A stretch of 64,000 nt of DNA from positions 930,001 through 994,000 of the forward strand of contig NW_026251392.1 in assembly GCF_025118155.1 (NCBI RefSeq), given 5' to 3'. This document shows, in pieces, positions 58,637 through 64,000 of this stretch (its first letter is position 1; every line of letters starts with the position of its first letter). Below the pieces are notes generated by a model, which was not told where the DNA came from, ran no database searches, and saw only the letters and a list, made by a program, of their open reading frames with translations. Position numbers and translations under genes: made by a program. The stretch is from Cokeromyces recurvatus (lineage: Eukaryota; Mucoromycota; Mucoromycetes; Mucorales; Mucoraceae).

Positions 58637-60442
58637 TTACATTTGTGTTTTATTTTTGATGTTAGTAAACTGTATATTACAGCCGCTTTCATCTTTTTTT
58701 TCTGGTAACAAGATACCGTAGCCTTCGCCCTTTACAGGCTTTTGTATTTCGGTGTTTACCATTTCGACCAGCGAAAGGCGCGAGCTACTACTACCTTTAA
58801 GCATTCTTTGTATTTCATAACTATCATGTTCTTCCTTCATAGCCTTCAAGATGTTATGAACACGTTCTAGCTTTATCTATTTTTTTTATCAAAAAATTAG
58901 TTTTTTTTTGAATTTTGGTGTACTTATAATAATACTAGTCAGACATACCTTTAAACACCAGAGCAAATTTCCCATGGCAATGATATTTTTAGTATCATCC
59001 ATTGCTTTCGGTATTTGGCACTTGAAAACCTTATTCGAAATATATAACTTATTTGAGCAAAGCTCCAACACCCACAAATGAAGCGAATCCCCTATTTATA
59101 GTAGTTAGATATGGTTAGTTATTAGGATCAAATAATAAATAAAATTATTTACCCATTGCATGTAAATAAGGGATTTGTAGTTTCATTGCCGTTTCTTTGG
59201 TAGCAAAAAAAATATTTTTTAAAAGCTGCATTAAAAATTGACAATGCACCAAATGTACACTTGACATGATCGTAACCATACCTCCATTTTTCCTTCAACA
59301 TCAACTTTCCAGAGGTTTCAAGTAAAAACATCTCATTATCTTCTTCATCAACTATACATCCATCTACGTTGTATTTTTCTTGAGAAGACTTCAGAAGGTA
59401 TTCTCCAGGTATAAATTCAAGTAGTTCCATCGATTCAATCGAAACTTCAACTGCCGGCCAAACTAAAAGTCTATTGAAGTTTGATTCACTAATATTAAGT
59501 CGCTTGTAAAGATTATTTTTTTTTTTTGAATAACAATAAGCAGAAACGGAAGTATTCTTCAACAAAATCTACTTGTTCTTTTACAAGCTCTAATTTTTCA
59601 TCCTGGGAATCAGTTACAGCAGATTCGACTTCTTTCCAGGCTCTAGTTTTCATATAATCGAGTATTTTGCTACAATATGAAAAACAAGATATGAAAGGAC
59701 TTTCAATGGTATGTTCTTCAGACAAACCAATTTGATTATATAGTTCTTCAGGGATCTTGGGATTACATTTGATAGAGTAACCGCACTCGATGATATGATG
59801 TTTTTCGAGGCAGTACTCATGTTTATCACTAGACGCGCTTAGATAATGGCGCCATGCATCAAGCAATTCTTTAAATTTTTCAATCTCCCAAGATTTTGAT
59901 TCATCTGTGTGGTCAACCTATAATTCATAAAGTTTTTTTTTTTTTTTTTTTTTGTTAGTAAATAACAAACTATAATACTTGTGTGTATTCTAACTTTTAC
60001 CTTTTGTTTTTTATTATTTGAGCTTTCATAGTTATTTATAACTACACTTCCATTATTAATGGCAACACCACTATTAGTTCCAATGTTAACGATTTGATTC
60101 CCTTTTCTCTTTTTATTCTTGCTCTATAATAACTAATTTAGGAAGAGTTTTAATATTTTACTGTGAATATTTTTATTTATAAGTACCAAGTTTTTGCTCA
60201 AATCACCAGCATAGCTAACAACATCTTCATTTAAACCTAGACAGTCTTTTATTTTTAAAAACGATTCCTCGTATTTTTTTTATAACTGCAGCAGGTTTGG
60301 CTTTTTCGTTCTTTCCTGTGGACCAACGAGAATAGTTTTCGAATCCCCAATCTACTGCAGGATTTATATAAAAGAATTCATCAACATCAAGCTGTTCTGT
60401 ACTGATCTTGACATTACGAAACTTTGACGGACAAGTTGCCAT
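58637..60442 (-). pseudogene. multi-exon gene of an unrecognised family, broken by three homopolymer frameshifts
   Basis: Exons 60442-60187, 60123-60001, 59917-59153, 59091-58949 and 58876-58637 have good GT-AG borders and consistent phases. Frame is lost three times: at A8 near 60274-60281, A12 near 59516-59527, and near 59212-59226. Each is cured by one base fewer in the run. The parts read as about 530 residues. The most conserved-looking region is FIPGEYLLKSSQEKYNVDG, then NEMFLLETSGKL, DHVKCTFGALSIF, KETAMKLQIPYLHAMGDSLH and GNLLWCLK. I recall similar proteins as a large expanded family in Mucorales without known function. Asp-Gly followed about ten residues later by Glu-x-Ser-Gly faintly recalls a PD-(D/E)XK nuclease core; this is inference. 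It sits between the Fanzor-like relic and a transposase. Confidence 0.6.
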
Positions 60443-60644
60443 AATTGCTAAATTTTAAACAGGTATAAAGAGTTTGTTGCTTTTAAACGACCACAGAAAA
60501 AAACGAATAATAATTATTACGTCTTTTTTAAAAGTCAGATCCAAGCTGCATGTTATAAGTTCGTTACTTCAAGCTTTTTTTTTTTTTTATTTATTTTCAA
60601 AGCGTAACACTATATTTTCTTATTAATTGAAATGAACAATGTTT

Positions 60645-62004
60645 ATAATGGTTCACCACGTAAGCAAATCTCAAAGCAATTAACAGAATGCTGAGTAAAT
60701 GCTTGTAGGTGCTTAGGGGGGAACATGATCACAAGCTTCAGCAATCCGAGTAGCCAAATCCTCAGTAGCTTCGAACGAACTTCGCTTGACCTTATTTTTG
60801 ACAATTGACCAAAACTGCTCTATTGGATTAAGCTCAGGAGAGTAAGGAGGAAGATAGATACTCCTGTAGCCTCTTGCAGCTACCATTTAATCAATTTGGC
60901 CCGCTGTATGAATGGGTGCATTATCCATTACAACATAGTAGCCTTTTAGCTCGGGAAAACAATCCATCTCATCCTGGGTTTTTTCAAGAAACTTCACATA
61001 ATGACTAGTGATAGTGCCTTTTGAAGTTGGCTTCTCGGTTTGACCTGGTGCTTTCCTTTTACGATTACTGAAGTCAATTTTGATTCGTTTTGAAGTTTCT
61101 TCTTGGGGATTTCAAAGTTCCATTGAAACAACAAACTTTGTCGTGATAGCACCTAATACAGTGTGAGAAACAGCTCTGCCGGTATGAGTGTCTGTAACAA
61201 GCTGGTTTTCCTTTTCAATGACCATCCAACTAGGTGACCTCATGTTGATATTAAACCCAGACTCATCAACAAAAAACACACGTATTATTTTCCAAATAGT
61301 TCATATCCGTTGCACTGCACTTAATAACCCAATCCTTGCGATCTTGGATTTTGGTTGGATTATTTCTAGCATTAGCAACTGTTTGAGTTGTCAGCTTTTT
61401 GAAGGAAAGACTGCATTCAGTTTTCAGAAAGTTATGGACAGTGCTCTTCTTCACACTGAGATTAGAGTGTTTTTGTGTGAGGGAGTCCATTGCATCAACG
61501 ATTCGTGCCTGTGACCAGTTGTGGTAAAAGTCGAGAAGGTGAAGCTTTTGTCTATCATCCAATTGTGATTTTGGTCTATTAACCAAATTGGTCTGCTTCT
61601 CAAAAATATTCCTTCTTGAGTTTCTTTTTTTTTTTTTTTTTTTTGGTCCATTTTTGTGCTGTTCGCTCGCTCATACCGTCTGCTAAGCGCCTGGATTTAG
61701 CTGCATTGAATAGCTTGATTCGGTTATAATACACAAATAGAAGCTTTTGCTCATTAGGGTGTCTTTGATAACTTTTTGTTTGCTTTTTAATTGTGGCTAC
61801 AACATCTTCCATATCAATATCAAGATTTTTTAGGTCCTCTTGAGATGATAACTGTTCATCTTCTTGCTTTTCACAGTACTCTCTTATACGAGTTAAAGTT
61901 TCTAAATAGAAAGGTGTGACTTTCTCAACCCAGTCTATAGCATCGTTTCCTTGCTCATCAATCATTCTACCTTGACCGTCTTCATAGTAAAAACGAGTGG
62001 TCAT
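60645..62004 (-). pseudogene. IS630/Tc1-type DDE transposase, broken
   Basis: The minus strand from 62004 starts MTTRFYYEDGQGRMIDEQGN. A frameshift in a T22-type run (about 61623-61644) follows, then the helix-turn-helix part (QLDDRQKLHLLDFYHNWSQA to STVHNFLKTECSLS). After another shift near 61270 comes the DDE core: FVDESGFNINM with the first Asp, KGYYVVMDNAPIHTAGQID with the second, and YLPPYSPELNPIEQFWS with Glu. Stops also occur after VVSMEL and after GQID. All three catalytic residues are still recognisable, so decay is recent. It is related to the transposase in the 40-44 kb block but clearly a different subfamily. I found no clear terminal inverted repeats. Confidence 0.88.
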
Positions 62005-62984
62005 CTTATATCTTGTAAAAAAAAAACGAACTTTGAGAAAAAAAAACCCGCCTTTTGGATAATTAAAAACAGCCTTTTGAGAAAAAAAAAACCCGTCCTC
62101 TAAAAAAATTTACTCCTCCCCCCCCTTTATTTTTTTTTAGAAAAAAAACCGTCCTTTGGCATTAGAATGACTGTATTCTGTAATTTGATTTTCTGATAGT
62201 TAATTATCATCACTTATACATACACTTCAACATTTTCCCTTTTATCCCAAAAAAAAGGTTTTCTTTTCTTTTTTCCATAACGATCTGACTAGGGCAAAAC
62301 AGCAAATAAATGCTATATGCTCATTGGTCGTTTTTTAATTTCTAAATAAAATTTTTCTTTAATCGTATTCTGTAATTTTGCACAAAAAAAAAGAAAAAAA
62401 AAAGTCATTTGCTCGGTGGAGTGTTACATAAAACTGAGTCAGATAATATTTATGGGTAAAAAAAAAAAAGATGGATTTATTTTATCTATTTGCCTTTGAA
62501 AAGAGCTTATAAGACTATTTTTTTTTTTACATAAACAAAGATGAATAATAAAAGATTGCTTATCTTCTTGACTAATTTATCTGTACTGTATCATGATCAT
62601 CAAAATATTTATCTTCTTAATATAAAATAAGTTTAATAGAAATAACAGCCATTCTTCTTTTATAAAGTATAAATATCAAGATGCTTTTTTTTTTCTATGT
62701 AGATTTTTCTTAGTAAAGATAGTATATGTATATGCTGTAAAATAATAAATAAACTGATTGAAGATGATATTATTTTTAAACAGCGATTTGGTTATTTTTT
62801 TTCCACAATTTCATTATATTACATGCAATTTATGAATCATCCTCTACTTTTGGAGATCTTTTTTGATATATAAAAATAGGAAAAAATAACCTTATTTTTT
62901 TGGAATTTTTATATATTGTGCATTTTTTTTTTTTTATTCTTTCTTCTTCTACATATTTATAACAAAAAAAAACAAACAAACAAA
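62005..62984. other. gene-free stretch with short repeated motifs next to the transposase
   Basis: At 62033-62160 a motif of the form GAGAAAAAAAAACCCG(C/T)CCT recurs about three times imperfectly, possibly subterminal repeats of the transposon. The rest is AT-rich. The final part, with AAACAAACAAACAAA before the ATG, is the leader of the ECL1-like gene. Confidence 0.45.
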
Positions 62985-63303
62985 ATGGATCTTTCTTGGT
63001 GTATCATGTGTGATTGTCGCTGTATTGAAGACAATGTAAGTTTAGTTTATTATAAATATGTGTGTATATTATTCACATTTCTATTAGTTATATTGTTCGG
63101 AATCTTGTCGTATTAAAGACATTAACAATCAAGCATATACCACTACTATTGCTTCATCAGTAAATAATAGTCCAGTCTCTACTCCACCCTCATCGCCTTT
63201 GTTAGACCCTTTCTTGTCTTGTTTTAATCATGAAAAGCGTACTTCTATTACAATAAGCAAATCTATTCGTTCTCTTCAGGGGTCATCCTTTGAACTTTTC
63301 TAA
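62985..63303 (+). CDS. ECL1-like zinc-binding protein (chronological lifespan family)
   Basis: Two exons, 62985-63035 and 63088-63303, join in frame to 88 residues. The N-terminal motif MDLSWCIMCDCRCIEDN followed after the intron by LYCSESCRIKD places Cys6, Cys9, Cys20 and Cys24 as in the short zinc-binding motif of the Ecl1/2/3 family, whose fission-yeast members extend chronological lifespan when overproduced. The remainder is Ser/Thr/Pro-rich (VNNSPVSTPPSSPLLDPF) and probably unfolded, which is usual in the family. The gene is easily missed because each exon is short. The stop is followed by an ordinary AT-rich 3' region. Confidence 0.85.
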
Positions 63304-63731
63304 CCTATGCTTATTTTATCTCTGTGTGTATATATATCCCTTCAACTCAACTTAAACAAACAAACGAAAAAAAAAGAAGAAAAACTCAATATACCCCCCT
63401 CTTTTCATACATGTATAAATATAAAAAAAAACGACGACAACGACGACTTATTATATTACAACAAATCATACAAAAACCAAAAAAAAAATGCATTAACTTT
63501 TTCTTTTTGCATTTTCAAAGCCTATATTAATATTTATTTATTTATTTTTTTTTGGATATTTATATACACATGCTTTTTTATATACTTTTCTCCCCTAACA
63601 TCACATCATGATTGCTGCTTATAAACTCTTTTCAAAATTGGCTTTATTCATAGAAAAAAAAAAGATATGTATACTGTTGATGAGTTTCGGTTAAAAAGAG
63701 TAAATGAACATAATAGAAACGGAAGTCTTCG

Positions 63732-63771
<40 letters not shown>

Positions 63772-64000
63772 AAGGAGAGAGAGAAAGAGAAAGAATAATA
63801 TATGAATCTATCTTTTTTGGGATGGTAAGTTGCACTTCATCAATTCTACAGTATGTATCCTCGAATTTGGAAAAAAAAAAATAATAAGGCCATAACTTTA
63901 AGGTTTGAATCTCTTAATTAAAATCTAAATTTCGGTTGTACAGCAGTAATGCTTCGGCTGATTTTTTTTTTTTTTTTTTTGTTATTAGGTAAAACATTAT
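63304..64000. other. gene-free right edge of the window
   Basis: 3' UTR of the ECL1-like gene and AT-rich sequence with a 36-nt A run (63734-63769) followed by a GA-rich stretch. No further exon seen. Confidence 0.6.

Noticed and set aside
1..64000. tRNA genes, rRNA genes, CRISPR arrays, telomere repeats
   Set aside because: I looked for conserved T-loop and A/B-box sequences, rRNA-like GC-rich blocks, spaced direct repeats and telomeric arrays and saw none. A tRNA covariance-model search would be decisive.

Overview
This window looks like nuclear DNA of a filamentous fungus of the Mucoromycota, most probably Mucorales. It is very AT-rich. The genes are small and carry many short introns (about 50-110 nt). 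Housekeeping proteins of fungal type are present, including the fungus-specific elongation factor eEF3, a CreA/Mig1-type zinc finger and ECL1. The repeats are of kinds common in this group: IS630/Tc1-type DDE transposases, LINE fragments and Fanzor-like relics. I recognised no tRNA, rRNA or CRISPR array. All gene models were joined by hand from splice signals and reading frame; nearly all close in frame with canonical borders.

Layout. 0.3-3.8 kb: SH3-WW-RasGEF protein (-). 4.5-6.2 kb: MFS transporter (-). 8.9-12 kb: an orphan acidic protein (+), a zinc-finger/membrane protein (-) and a coiled-coil protein (+). 12.2-18.3 kb: a dense block of RNA and ribosome genes, IPI1 (+), BolA (-), UTP30-like (-), RPB8 (+) and a Cdc25-like rhodanese phosphatase (-). 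18.6-24.3 kb: CaMKK-like kinase (-), CreA/Mig1-like factor (-), exosome subunit RRP43 (+). 28.8-34 kb: mitochondrial coiled-coil protein (+) and eEF3 (+). 35.4-39.7 kb: secreted DPBB protein (+), DUF3605/NGI1-like protein (-), RNF5/RNF185-like RING protein (+). 44.8-48.5 kb: PUF protein with two RRMs (-). 52.8-57.2 kb: Yippee (+) and OLA1 (+). 63.0-63.3 kb: ECL1-like protein (+).

The accessory content is the most unusual part. At 40.05-44.29 kb lies a 4.2-kb block bounded by about 0.62-kb inverted arms that I read as identical apart from one microsatellite. Both outer ends start with the same sequence next to a TA dinucleotide. Each arm carries the same broken C-terminal half of a DDE transposase. 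Between the arms are a LINE reverse-transcriptase fragment, a probable solo LTR and the N-terminal half of the transposase. At 57.4-62 kb three relics sit side by side: a degenerate gene resembling the N-terminal half of Mucorales Fanzor (eukaryotic TnpB-like) proteins, an unrecognised multi-exon gene with three homopolymer frameshifts, and a second DDE transposase. A further Fanzor-like scrap lies at 50.84-51.01 kb and a Tc1-type C-terminal scrap near 54.8 kb.

Several genes share a theme of RNA and protein synthesis: IPI1, UTP30-like, RPB8, RRP43, eEF3, OLA1 and the PUF protein. They are interleaved on both strands with very short intergenic distances, while the repeat relics fill the long gene-poor stretches.
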